Origin: Planctomycetota bacterium
GTDB taxonomy: Bacteria > Planctomycetota > Phycisphaerae > WQYP01
Direction of reading: 5' to 3'
NCBI GenBank assembly: GCA_021790475.1
Contig: JAJYDU010000012.1
Span: 1 to 32,333, forward strand
DNA: 32,333 nucleotides
This document shows positions 1 to 8,065 of the stretch, one piece after another (the first letter of the stretch is position 1; the number at the start of each line of letters is the position of its first letter). The notes below the pieces were generated by a model. That model was given only the letters and a program-made list of their open reading frames with translations, made no database searches and was not told where the DNA came from. The position numbers and the translations under genes are program-made.

Positions 1-1336
1 CCTGCCCCGGCGACTTTCCGCGGATGAATTGTTCGGCTTGCTCCTCGAGCCGCCGGGCGGCCTCGGCGTCCAGCTGGAAAAGCCGATTGAATTCGGCGGC
101 AAAATCGGCGAAGCGGATGGCGTCGCTGTCGAATACGGCGATATTTCCGCTGGTTTGATAGGCCACATGCACTTCATGCCCCTGCTCCGCCAGACGAATC
201 AGCGTACCGCCCATGCTGATTACGTCATCATCGGGATGGGGGCTGAACACCAGAACGCGTTTGGGAAAAATATCATCGGTGGGGCGGCGAATATCGCCGG
301 GCCGGCGCTCCGTTTCCGGTTTGCCGCCCGGCCAGCCGGTAATGGTGAGAATCAGCGCCCGGAACACGTCCAGATTGATGTTATAAGCCGGCCCTCTTTC
401 CGCCAGCAGGTCCTGCAGACCGGATTCGTTGTAATCCTCATCGGTAAGTTTGAGAATGGGCTTTTTAAGTTTCCGCGCCAGCCATATCACGGCTTTGCGG
501 ATCATACGCTCATCCCAGGGGACAGGCCCGATCAGCCATGGACTTCGACTGCGGGTCAATTCCGCCGCCGCCGCCCGGTCGAGAACAAAACGCGCATTCG
601 GGTGGTTCTGCAGATAACTGGCCACGATCGTGGCGTTGACCGGTCCCTCGATCGCCTGTGCAACCACCGACGCTTTGTTCTCGCCGAACGCCAGGAGGAT
701 GATCTGCCGGGCCTCCCGGATCGTGGCCACGCCCATTGTGATGGCTCGGCGGGGCACGTATTCCTGGCCGAAAAAATCACTGGCTGCATCCAGACGCGTC
801 ACCCGGTCCAGCGTGATCAGGCGCGTGCGGCTCTCCAAGGCCGAACCCGGCTCGTTGAAACCGATGTGACCGGTGCGCCCGATTCCCAGAAGTTGCAGAT
901 CCACGCCTCCGGCGGCTTGAATCGCCTGTTCGTAGGAGCGGCAGTATTCCGCCACCGCCTCCGGTTTGATTGTGCCATCGGGTATGTGCGTGTTGGCGGG
1001 TGAAATGTCAATATGGTCGAACAAGTTTTCCCGCATAAAACGCCGGTAACTCTGGGGCGCCTCCGGCGCGATCGGAAAGTATTCGTCCAGATTGAAAGTA
1101 ATCACGTGGGCGAAACTAAGACCCTCCTCCCGATGCAGCCGGATCAGTTCGCGGTACACGCCGATGGGAGTAGAACCGGTCGCCAGGCCGAGCACACAAT
1201 GAGCGCCCGCCCGCCGGCGCAATTGAATCAGGTCGGCAATGACGCGCGCCACCGCTTTACTCGCGGCGCTTGCTTCGCCAAAAACCTCCACCGTCACGCG
1301 TTCATATTCCGATGTGCGTTTCCCGCCATTGTTCAT
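1..1336 (-). CDS. nagB: Glucosamine-6-phosphate deaminase (NagB) fused to a C-terminal PIG-L/LmbE-like deacetylase domain, truncated by window edge
   Basis: Hand-translated reverse strand MNNGGKRTSEYERVTVEVFGEASAASKAVARVIADLI...LGLATGSTPIGVYREL...TFNLDEYFPI...LLGIGRTGHIGFNEPGS... (NagB motifs), then ...FPKRVLVFSPHPDDDVISMGGTLIRLAEQGHEVHVAYQTSGN (PIG-L HPDDD motif). GGAG upstream of ATG. Not in ORF track because it has no stop inside the window. Confidence 0.93.
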   Translation of the reverse strand, partial: MNNGGKRTSEYERVTVEVFGEASAASKAVARVIADLIQLRRRAGAHCVLGLATGSTPIGVYRELIRLHREEGLSFAHVITFNLDEYFPIAPEAPQSYRRFMRENLFDHIDISPANTHIPDGTIKPEAVAEYCRSYEQAIQAAGGVDLQLLGIGRTGHIGFNEPGSALESRTRLITLDRVTRLDAASDFFGQEYVPRRAITMGVATIREARQIILLAFGENKASVVAQAIEGPVNATIVASYLQNHPNARFVLDRAAAAELTRSRSPWLIGPVPWDERMIRKAVIWLARKLKKPILKLTDEDYNESGLQDLLAERGPAYNINLDVFRALILTITGWPGGKPETERRPGDIRRPTDDIFPKRVLVFSPHPDDDVISMGGTLIRLAEQGHEVHVAYQTSGNIAVFDSDAIRFADFAAEFNRLFQLDAEAARRLEEQAEQFIRGKSPGQ

Positions 1337-1645
1337 CCCGTAGTTCTCCAATTTGATCCGCCGATGGCAAAAGTCCCGCCGCGCGGAGCGCAACCGAACG
1401 CCGATCATAACGATGCCGAGCGGGCCATCCAACCCGATTTCTTTTGTAACATCACCGGTTTGCGGGTGTGGCCGTTTTTTTTGGCAACAAGGCAAAAACC
1501 GGCTTAACACGGTGTTCATCTCTATGAAGAGAATTCCTTTTTTCGGCTAACGAGGCGGCTGGGGCCAGCTTTGCCAAAAAATATGGCCACACCCCCGGTT
1601 TGCCGCCTGTATTCAATCCGGCGGCGTCGTATTATACTTTGGCTC

Positions 1646-2650
1646 ATGATCAGGACGGAATCCCTGGTGACGAGATTTCTTGCGGCGGCGGCCCTGGTTG
1701 CGGCAATGCTGCTTTTCGGACCGGTCTTACGCGCGGCGCCGCCTCCGCGGCCCGCCGCGACCTGGCTCCTGCAAAACGGCGTTTGGGTTCCCCTGGTGGC
1801 GCCGGGGCAAAGCACGCCCGAAGCGCAAGTGGCGCTGATGGTCCAGAATCTCAATACCGGTCATTATTCCCGCGTGGTTCACCAGGCCAAACGCTGGCTC
1901 AAGAACAAGTTTAACAAGACCAATCCGCTCGTCCCGGAGGTGTTGCTCCTGCGCGGCGACGCTTTCAACGCCAGGGGCGATAAATACGCCGCTTTGTTCC
2001 CCTATGAGGACTTGCTGGACAATTTTCCCAACAGTCCATTGTATGGACCTTGTCTGGAACGCGAATACAACATCGCCTGCGCTTTTTTAAGAGGCTACAA
2101 ACGACGGTTCCTGGGTATGCGGATTCTTCCCGTCGGTGGCGATGCGCTGCGCCTGCTGCGGCGAATCCAGGATCGCCAGCGCGGTTCGCCCCTGGCCGAG
2201 CTGGCCGGCATCCGTGTGGCCGATTACTACTACCACGAGGGCCGCTTTCGCCGGGCTTTGCAATCCTACAAGGACTTCCTTCGCCGTTATCCGTACAGCC
2301 AGTTCGTAATCCAGGCCTCCATCCACGAAATTGAATGTCTGCTGGGCACGTTCCACGGGGTGCGATTCGATATGACTCCTCTGCACAACGCCGAAGCCGA
2401 ACTGGAAACTCTCTCCAGGCGTTACCCGCGTTTCGCCGCCCATCTCCAGGTTAAAGCGCTGGAAGAACGCATCTACCAGTTGGAAGGGGAAAAGGAACTG
2501 CAAATCGCCCGTTTTTACGTTCGCTTCAGTCGTCCCCACGCGGCCGAATATTATTATCGCCGCGTCATGAACGACTGGCCGGACACCATCTGGGCCAAAA
2601 AGGCCCGCCGTGAATTCGCCGCGCATTTCGGCAAGGGGAGCGGTCGATGA
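1646..2650 (+). CDS. Secreted/outer-membrane TPR-like protein (BamD/YbgF-like)
   Basis: ORF 1571..2650; internal ATG 1646 gives signal peptide MIRTESLVTRFLAAAALVAAMLLFGP and helical-repeat segments (YYHEGRFRRALQSYKDFLRRYPYSQF, AAEYYYRRVMNDWPDTIWAKKARRE). Confidence 0.7.
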   Translation: MIRTESLVTRFLAAAALVAAMLLFGPVLRAAPPPRPAATWLLQNGVWVPLVAPGQSTPEAQVALMVQNLNTGHYSRVVHQAKRWLKNKFNKTNPLVPEVLLLRGDAFNARGDKYAALFPYEDLLDNFPNSPLYGPCLEREYNIACAFLRGYKRRFLGMRILPVGGDALRLLRRIQDRQRGSPLAELAGIRVADYYYHEGRFRRALQSYKDFLRRYPYSQFVIQASIHEIECLLGTFHGVRFDMTPLHNAEAELETLSRRYPRFAAHLQVKALEERIYQLEGEKELQIARFYVRFSRPHAAEYYYRRVMNDWPDTIWAKKARREFAAHFGKGSGR

Positions 2651-3255
2651 GAAGGGACGGTTCCATCGGTCCGCCGCGTAGCGGCGACAAGGCGGATTGC
2701 GGCGGCTACGCCCCGGCCGTCCCCGCCCGGAAGTTCGCCGGCCCGGGCGCTCGCGCCACATTATGGATGCGGATCATCAGCGTTTGGCTGTTACTGATCG
2801 CGCCGCTGGCGGGTTGCGGTTATTCGGATTCATCGCTCTACCCGCGCGACATCCGAACCGTGGCGGTTCCGATCTGGCGGAGCGATACTTTTCGCCGGCA
2901 GATTGAATTCCGCCTGACGGAGGCCATCGACAAGAATATCGAAGCCCGCACGCCTTACAGGCTGGCTTCCGTCAAGCATGCCGATTCGGTTTTGACCGGT
3001 CGCGTCGTGGCGGTCCAAGAGAGCGTTCTTAGCAGCAGCTTTCAGACGAATTTGCCCCAGGAAACCCAGGTTACCATCGTGGTGGATTTTACCTGGAAGG
3101 ACCTGCGAACCCAAAAAATCCTGGTGCGGCGAAAGTCTTTCGCCCGTGCCAGCACGGAAATTCCCCAGATCGGCCAGCAACTACCCGATGCCGAGCAGAT
3201 GGCCATCGAACGGCTGGCCCGGGCCATTGTGAATCAGATGCAGGAAGGCTGGTAG
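2647..3255 (+). CDS. lptE: LptE-like LPS-assembly lipoprotein (start could alternatively be 2767)
   Basis: Lipobox in MRIISVWLLLIAPLAGCGYSDSSLYPRDIRTVAVPIWRSDTFRRQIEFRLTEAIDKNIEARTPYRL, typical of the LptE family; ATGA overlap with upstream TPR gene, SD AAGGGGAGCGG before ATG 2647. Confidence 0.75.
   Translation: MRRDGSIGPPRSGDKADCGGYAPAVPARKFAGPGARATLWMRIISVWLLLIAPLAGCGYSDSSLYPRDIRTVAVPIWRSDTFRRQIEFRLTEAIDKNIEARTPYRLASVKHADSVLTGRVVAVQESVLSSSFQTNLPQETQVTIVVDFTWKDLRTQKILVRRKSFARASTEIPQIGQQLPDAEQMAIERLARAIVNQMQEGW
2676..2711. repeat. REP-like GTAG-containing palindrome within the 5' part of the lptE ORF
   Basis: GCGTAGC (2676-2682) and inverted GCTACGC (2705-2711) enclose GC-rich internal repeats; lies between the SD-supported ATG 2647 and the lipoprotein signal at 2767. 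Confidence 0.4.
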
Positions 3256-3307
3256 TCCGACCCGCGCACCACCCGCAGCGGGTCGCGGCGCACTTGAGCC
3301 ACGATCG
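3179..3307 (+). repeat. 129-bp direct repeat copy A (3' end of lptE plus remnant of comB 3' end)
   Basis: Aligned by eye to 4103..4231 at constant offset 924 with 2 mismatches (3189 t/g, 3207 c/t). Confidence 0.97.
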
Positions 3308-3376
3308 CAGATTATATTCCTGAGGATCGTACCATCACCGGGACCTTCTTGGTACAATTTCCCATTGAGGAATGAC

Positions 3377-3592
3377 ATGACCTATCGTGGAACAGTACGA
3401 GGCGGCATTGTGGTCCTGGACGACCCCACCGGCTTGGCCGAAGGGACCGAGGTTGAGGTGGCGCCGCTGTCCGAAACGAAACAGCCCACTTGGGCCGAAG
3501 TCTGGAAAGACGTCATCGGCAAGGCCAAGGGGTTGCCCTCTGACTCCTCGCGCAACCACGATCACTATCTCTACGGTACGGGGAAAAGATGA
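3377..3592 (+). CDS. Antitoxin-like protein of a VapBC-type module
   Basis: MTYRGTVRGGIVVLDDPTGLAEGTEVEVAPLSETKQPTWAEVWKDVIGKAKGLPSDSSRNHDHYLYGTGKR: small N-terminal beta-rich domain; stop overlaps the PIN ORF start (ATGA). Confidence 0.8.
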   Translation: MTYRGTVRGGIVVLDDPTGLAEGTEVEVAPLSETKQPTWAEVWKDVIGKAKGLPSDSSRNHDHYLYGTGKR

Positions 3593-4002
3593 TCGCGCGA
3601 TTTGCCGACACGTCCTATTTCCTCGCCTTATTGATCCCCAACGACGAAAACCACGCCGCAGCTGTCCGATTGTCTGCCTGGACGGGTCCGCTTGTTACCA
3701 CCGACTGGGTATTGGTTGAGACCGGTAACTTCCTTGCCCCGCAACAATCAAGGCGTATCTTTCCGCAATTTGTACGAGCCATGGTCGCGGAGCCGCGAAT
3801 TACCGTCGTTCCGGCCTCGCTCAAAATACTGCAACGGGGCCTTGAACTATACGAGTCTCGTCCGGATAAGGACTGGTCGCTTACCGATTGCACCTCGTTT
3901 ATCGTGATGAGTGACAAGGGAATTGCCGACGCCTTATCCGCCGACCACCATTTCGAACAGGCCGGGTTCACGATTCTTCTCAATGATAGGATACAGGCAT
4001 AG
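3589..4002 (+). CDS. PIN-domain toxin (VapC-like)
   Basis: MIARFADTSYFLALLIPNDENHAAAVRLSA...TTDWVLVETGNFL...SLTDCTSFIVMSDKGIADALSADHHFEQAGFTILL: PIN acidic residues (ADTSYF, VLVE, SLTDC, ALSADHHF). Confidence 0.9.
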   Translation: MIARFADTSYFLALLIPNDENHAAAVRLSAWTGPLVTTDWVLVETGNFLAPQQSRRIFPQFVRAMVAEPRITVVPASLKILQRGLELYESRPDKDWSLTDCTSFIVMSDKGIADALSADHHFEQAGFTILLNDRIQA

Positions 4003-4102
4003 CCGAACGATTTCTTCAACTGAAATCCCAGCCGGCGCTTACGCAGCAACCCCTTCCCGCTTGCCACAGTTATTCGAGACACATGCCCTGCGAGCGGAGA
4101 AA

Positions 4103-4231
4103 AACTACCCGAGGCCGAGCAGATGGCCATTGAACGGCTGGCCCGGGCCATTGTGAATCAGATGCAGGAAGGCTGGTAGTCCGACCCGCGCACCACCCGC
4201 AGCGGGTCGCGGCGCACTTGAGCCACGATCG
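4103..4231 (+). repeat. 129-bp direct repeat copy B (3' end of comB plus remnant of lptE 3' end)
   Basis: Same as copy A at 3179..3307; the lptE 3'-terminal codons recur here without the rest of the gene. Confidence 0.97.
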
Positions 4232-4922
4232 GCCGACTGTTGATCGCCGCGCAGCAGTCGATGTCCTCCTCGAATCCAGCCTGAATTAAGTTCAGGCCGC
4301 CGCTGCCGAGGCGCAGCGCCGCCGGCAGCCGATCCTTCACCGCGGAAAAAGCATGGTACGCCATCCACGCCGTATCGGTGAAGGAAAGATCGCCGCGATA
4401 AGTACCGCCGAAGATGTACCAGAGAATCGCGCCCGCTCCGAGCCAATCTTCCAGCGACACCCGCCCGTCGGTTCCCGCCGGAACAAACAGCGTATGGAGA
4501 TTATCGATCGCCGGTAAAAGAGCCTCGGCGGTAGCCTGGGCGTTGAGCAGAGAGCCGATGTACAGGCGTTGCGCCGCCGCGGCCGCCGTCGCGGCGCGGG
4601 TTCCGTTGGTGGTGCTCAGCAGTACGGTGGCGCCGCCGACAACGTCCGGTCGGTATTGCGCGGGCGAATTGCCCAGATCAAATCCCGGAACCGGCAGGCA
4701 GCCGCGCTCGCCGCCGGCGAGCACGCACGGCGTCGTGGCCCGCAGGGCCGCCCGCGTCGTCGCCACTTCCTCCACGCCGTCAAACAGACGCACTTCCACC
4801 GCCCCGTTGGCCAATGCGGTAACCATGGTGCTGCTGGCGCGCAGCACGTCCAACACCACCACCTGCGATTGCGGCAGCAGAGACGTATCCAGGAGCGAAG
4901 GCAGAAGGACAACGTTTATCAT
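4158..4922 (-). CDS. comB: 2-phosphosulfolactate phosphatase family protein (ComB)
   Basis: MINVVLLPSLLD...VVVLDVLRASSTMVTALANGAVEVRLFDGVEEV...CVLAGGERGCLPVPGFDLGNSPAQY...LLSTTNGTRA: hallmark ComB motifs. Confidence 0.9.
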   Translation of the reverse strand: MINVVLLPSLLDTSLLPQSQVVVLDVLRASSTMVTALANGAVEVRLFDGVEEVATTRAALRATTPCVLAGGERGCLPVPGFDLGNSPAQYRPDVVGGATVLLSTTNGTRAATAAAAAQRLYIGSLLNAQATAEALLPAIDNLHTLFVPAGTDGRVSLEDWLGAGAILWYIFGGTYRGDLSFTDTAWMAYHAFSAVKDRLPAALRLGSGGLNLIQAGFEEDIDCCAAINSRPIVAQVRRDPLRVVRGSDYQPSCI

Positions 4923-4930
4923 TATGATAT

Positions 4931-6367
4931 TTATGCGCTTGCGCGATGATAGGCCGACGTATCTTTCCCCGTGGCAACATTGGAATGAATCTGAAACTTC
5001 GACCGGGGCAACGGCCCCGGGCGGTCCACAACAAAGGCCTTGCCCTGGAAAGTATTGCCGGTGATGACGGCCGTGGCGCAGCGTCTGGTGATGGCGAGGG
5101 CTTTTCTCGTACCGCTGAGAAAAAACAGGCAGTTGGAGATTGTAGCCGGGGCCCCATCACAGAGAATCGCCGGCTCGCCGCGATTGTTTTTATCCCAGTT
5201 CTGAAAATTGCAGCCGATCAGGCTGACCGGGCCGGTTCCCTGGATGGTTCCGATGCGGTTGGAGAGACCCCAGAAAGCACAATTGTTCATGATGACCTGT
5301 CCCGTGTTTTTCGGCCCGATCACAAATCCCTGGGCTTGAGCGCCGACCATGGCGACGAACAAGCCGTTGGTGAACAACAGCCCCCCGTCGGGCTGTCCCG
5401 CGTCCACGCGAATCGCCTCAAAGGTCGAGTCCGCCCCCATACCCAGAAAATTACCATAGCAGGCGCCGCTGGGAGTTTGGACAAAATGATAGCCGATGTG
5501 GTACTGGAGCGCAACGGTATTGAATACATACTGCCCGTCGCTGCGACCAAAACGAAACGCGGTTCCATGATCCTGTATCCATCTGGTGATGGGGATGCCG
5601 CAGCGCCAGAAAGGCCATACAAAATGCGTGTTTTCGATGCGGCCGGTATCGTAGCACTGATCCACATAAATCCCGATGAGAATCGGCCTGCCGAAAACCC
5701 GGTCTATATAGTGCCGCCGGGCAAGAGTCAGATCAATACCCTGATAGGCGTTGGTCAGGTTGACATCAATCACCGAGAGACCCGCCGATCCATCTCCGCC
5801 AAAAGGCGGATGTCCCGTGGGTGGCCGGCTGATATTCTGAATCGTCCAGGGATAGGGCGCCGGCTCAACCGCGTCGGCATGCTGTTGCGGATAATAGATG
5901 CCGAGGCCGCGAATTGTACAGTTCACGCCGCGAACGCTGATAAATGCGGGGCCGTTGGGCCGACCGCGACCTTCCGTCGGCATCAACACCGTACCTTTTC
6001 CAAGTTTTCCGAAAAAGCCCGCGGGTGGGCCGGCGAATACCCCCAGCAGCGCTGTATTGGACGGCATCGTTAAGTGTCCCTTGAACAGAAACCGCCCCGC
6101 CGGCACATGCACAATTCCCCCGCCGGCGGCATGGACGGCGTCCAGCGCTTTTTGAAACGCCGTCGTATTATCCGTTTTGGCGTCGCCCCGGGCGCCGAAC
6201 TTAAGCACATTGCGGGCGAAAGGCGACAGGGGCGATTCGTTGCCGTGGGCCTGGCCCATGAGCATTCCCGTATGGGGCGGCGCACCGCCAACGCTGCGCC
6301 CAGCAAGGGAGGAAACGCCCGCCATGGCCAATGTGGCCATCCAATTACGCCGCGAGAAATCAATCAT
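4931..6367 (-). CDS. Tat-exported right-handed beta-helix / pectate-lyase-superfamily protein
   Basis: Tat-like N-terminus MIDFSRRNWMATLAMAGVSSLAG; NVLKFGARGDAKTDNTTAFQKALDAVHAAGGGIVHVPAGRFLFKGHLTMPSNTALLG. Confidence 0.85.
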   Translation of the reverse strand: MIDFSRRNWMATLAMAGVSSLAGRSVGGAPPHTGMLMGQAHGNESPLSPFARNVLKFGARGDAKTDNTTAFQKALDAVHAAGGGIVHVPAGRFLFKGHLTMPSNTALLGVFAGPPAGFFGKLGKGTVLMPTEGRGRPNGPAFISVRGVNCTIRGLGIYYPQQHADAVEPAPYPWTIQNISRPPTGHPPFGGDGSAGLSVIDVNLTNAYQGIDLTLARRHYIDRVFGRPILIGIYVDQCYDTGRIENTHFVWPFWRCGIPITRWIQDHGTAFRFGRSDGQYVFNTVALQYHIGYHFVQTPSGACYGNFLGMGADSTFEAIRVDAGQPDGGLLFTNGLFVAMVGAQAQGFVIGPKNTGQVIMNNCAFWGLSNRIGTIQGTGPVSLIGCNFQNWDKNNRGEPAILCDGAPATISNCLFFLSGTRKALAITRRCATAVITGNTFQGKAFVVDRPGPLPRSKFQIHSNVATGKDTSAYHRASA

Positions 6368-6483
6368 TATATAGATTCCTTTCCAAGTAACTGCTCAGCT
6401 GGTAAAGTATACACAGGATGGGGAAAAACCATAGTTTTTCCTCACCTCCAAGATCATTTTTCATTTTGAAAGGAGTCATGCCG

Positions 6484-7311
6484 ATGGTTGGCGGATCGAC
6501 GCGCTGGCGGGCCATCATGGCGCAACGTTTTCTGCTGATTGCCGGAGCACTCTTGTTCCTGGGCGGATTATTCTGGCTCTATCTCCCGTTTCTGCATCTC
6601 TTTCATCTCCCCGAGGGCAACAACTCGGTCTGGGATTGTTCAATCTTAAGCACGCCCGCGGGTTGGTTGGCGGGCTTGCTTCCTGGCGGCTACAGCCACC
6701 ATAAAACGATGAACGAATTCATTACTATTACAATGTATCTTGGTCTGTTTATATTTGCACAAGCCATATTTCTCTGGCCGCATGGCAAATGGCGATTGGC
6801 GCTCGCCGGGCGGGGCCGGCCGCTTCGGGGGGCAGCCATCGGGGCCGGGCTGATGGGCATGCTGCTTTCAATCGCATTCCTCGCCACGCTTATGGAGATT
6901 CCATCCTGGCTATCCAAACACCCAACTTTTGGAAGATCGAGTTGGATGAGTCTTTGGACCATTTGTGCAGGCCATTCATGGTTTGGCTTTACCCTGCTCG
7001 GCGTGATGCCCGCACTCTGGGCGGTTTGGGCCTTTGTGTTCTTTCGCTACTGGCGGGGTGCGAACCAGTTGTCGCGCGTCGAACGCGTGATTCGCCTGCT
7101 GATTGCCGGCAGCATACTGGAGGTGCTTGTGGCCTCGGCGGTACAGGCCTTCACTCCGGGCAACCGGAATTGTTATTGCGCCAAAGGCTCCTACACAGGC
7201 CTTGTGTTCGGCGGGACGGTGCTGATATGGCTTTTCGGCCCGGGAATCCTTTTCGTCTCTCTGCGCAAATACCAGCGCCGGAAAAAAGTGGATGAACCCG
7301 CGGCGGGGTGA
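6484..7311 (+). CDS. Hypothetical multi-pass membrane protein
   Basis: Several hydrophobic segments (FLLIAGALLFLGGLFWLYLPF, ITMYLGLFIFAQAIFLWP, GAGLMGMLLSIAFLATLM, GGTVLIWLFGPGILFVSL); SD AGGAG 8 nt upstream of ATG 6484. Confidence 0.7.
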   Translation: MVGGSTRWRAIMAQRFLLIAGALLFLGGLFWLYLPFLHLFHLPEGNNSVWDCSILSTPAGWLAGLLPGGYSHHKTMNEFITITMYLGLFIFAQAIFLWPHGKWRLALAGRGRPLRGAAIGAGLMGMLLSIAFLATLMEIPSWLSKHPTFGRSSWMSLWTICAGHSWFGFTLLGVMPALWAVWAFVFFRYWRGANQLSRVERVIRLLIAGSILEVLVASAVQAFTPGNRNCYCAKGSYTGLVFGGTVLIWLFGPGILFVSLRKYQRRKKVDEPAAG

Positions 7312-7432
7312 TTTTCGGTCCCGGACAGAAGGGCGAGAAAGCGAAAGTGAACAGGGGCGAGCTGCGACACAGGAAAAAACTATATCAGTATTGAGCGCGG
7401 CCACGTGGGCGGGACTATCTTGGGAAACAGGC

Positions 7433-8053
7433 CTAAAATCGCAGCGTGTTTTCCGGCGCGGGATGTGCCTGTAAATACCGGCTCACCATGGCCAGATAGG
7501 TGGCCGGTTCGTTGGGAATCGCTTCCAGAGTCAGCTTCCGGCGGGCCGCCAGCACGGCGTTTTCATCCGGCCCTTCGATTTCCACAAAGCGCCCGAGTAC
7601 GGGTAATTCATCCAACTCCACCCGGCAATCGTCCAGCCGCCACGATTCCCGGCGCTTCTCAAACGCCACCGTGGGCGTAAAGCCCAGCGCTTGCAAAAAG
7701 CCACGGGCCAAGTCCGCCGGCGTCACCGTTAAATCAAGCGAGGCGCGATTGTGCATCACCCCGCGGCTTTCCGGACCTTTCCAGGTTAAAAGCCCGGCGG
7801 GCGCGGCGGCGCTCTGGCGCCGGATCAACCGCAAACGCAGCCCGCAGCCGGCGGCCCGCAGAGAGGCGTCCGGGCGATCATAAAAGGTATTCAATTCCAG
7901 CACGCTTTCGATAAATTCCGCACTGGCCCGTAGCAAAGCCGCCCGCGGTAAATTCATGTCCGGCACGCGGAGCTTGATCTCAATTTCGCGGGGCGCGGCG
8001 CCGCCGGCGGGATTCACCGGCGAACCTTGTGCGGGGAAGTCGGAGCGGGTCAT
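7433..8053 (-). CDS. CYTH-domain protein (class IV adenylate cyclase / thiamine triphosphatase-like)
   Basis: REIEIKLRVPDM (ExExK signature), LRLRLIRR, LLTWKGPE, FEKRRESW...ELDELPVLGRFVEIEGP. Confidence 0.9.
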   Translation of the reverse strand: MTRSDFPAQGSPVNPAGGAAPREIEIKLRVPDMNLPRAALLRASAEFIESVLELNTFYDRPDASLRAAGCGLRLRLIRRQSAAAPAGLLTWKGPESRGVMHNRASLDLTVTPADLARGFLQALGFTPTVAFEKRRESWRLDDCRVELDELPVLGRFVEIEGPDENAVLAARRKLTLEAIPNEPATYLAMVSRYLQAHPAPENTLRF

Positions 8054-8065
8054 GGATACCTCGCT

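Noticed and set aside
29-1003. 324-aa plus-strand ORF at left edge
   Set aside because: Antisense to the NagB–PIG-L fusion, which translates cleanly on the reverse strand.
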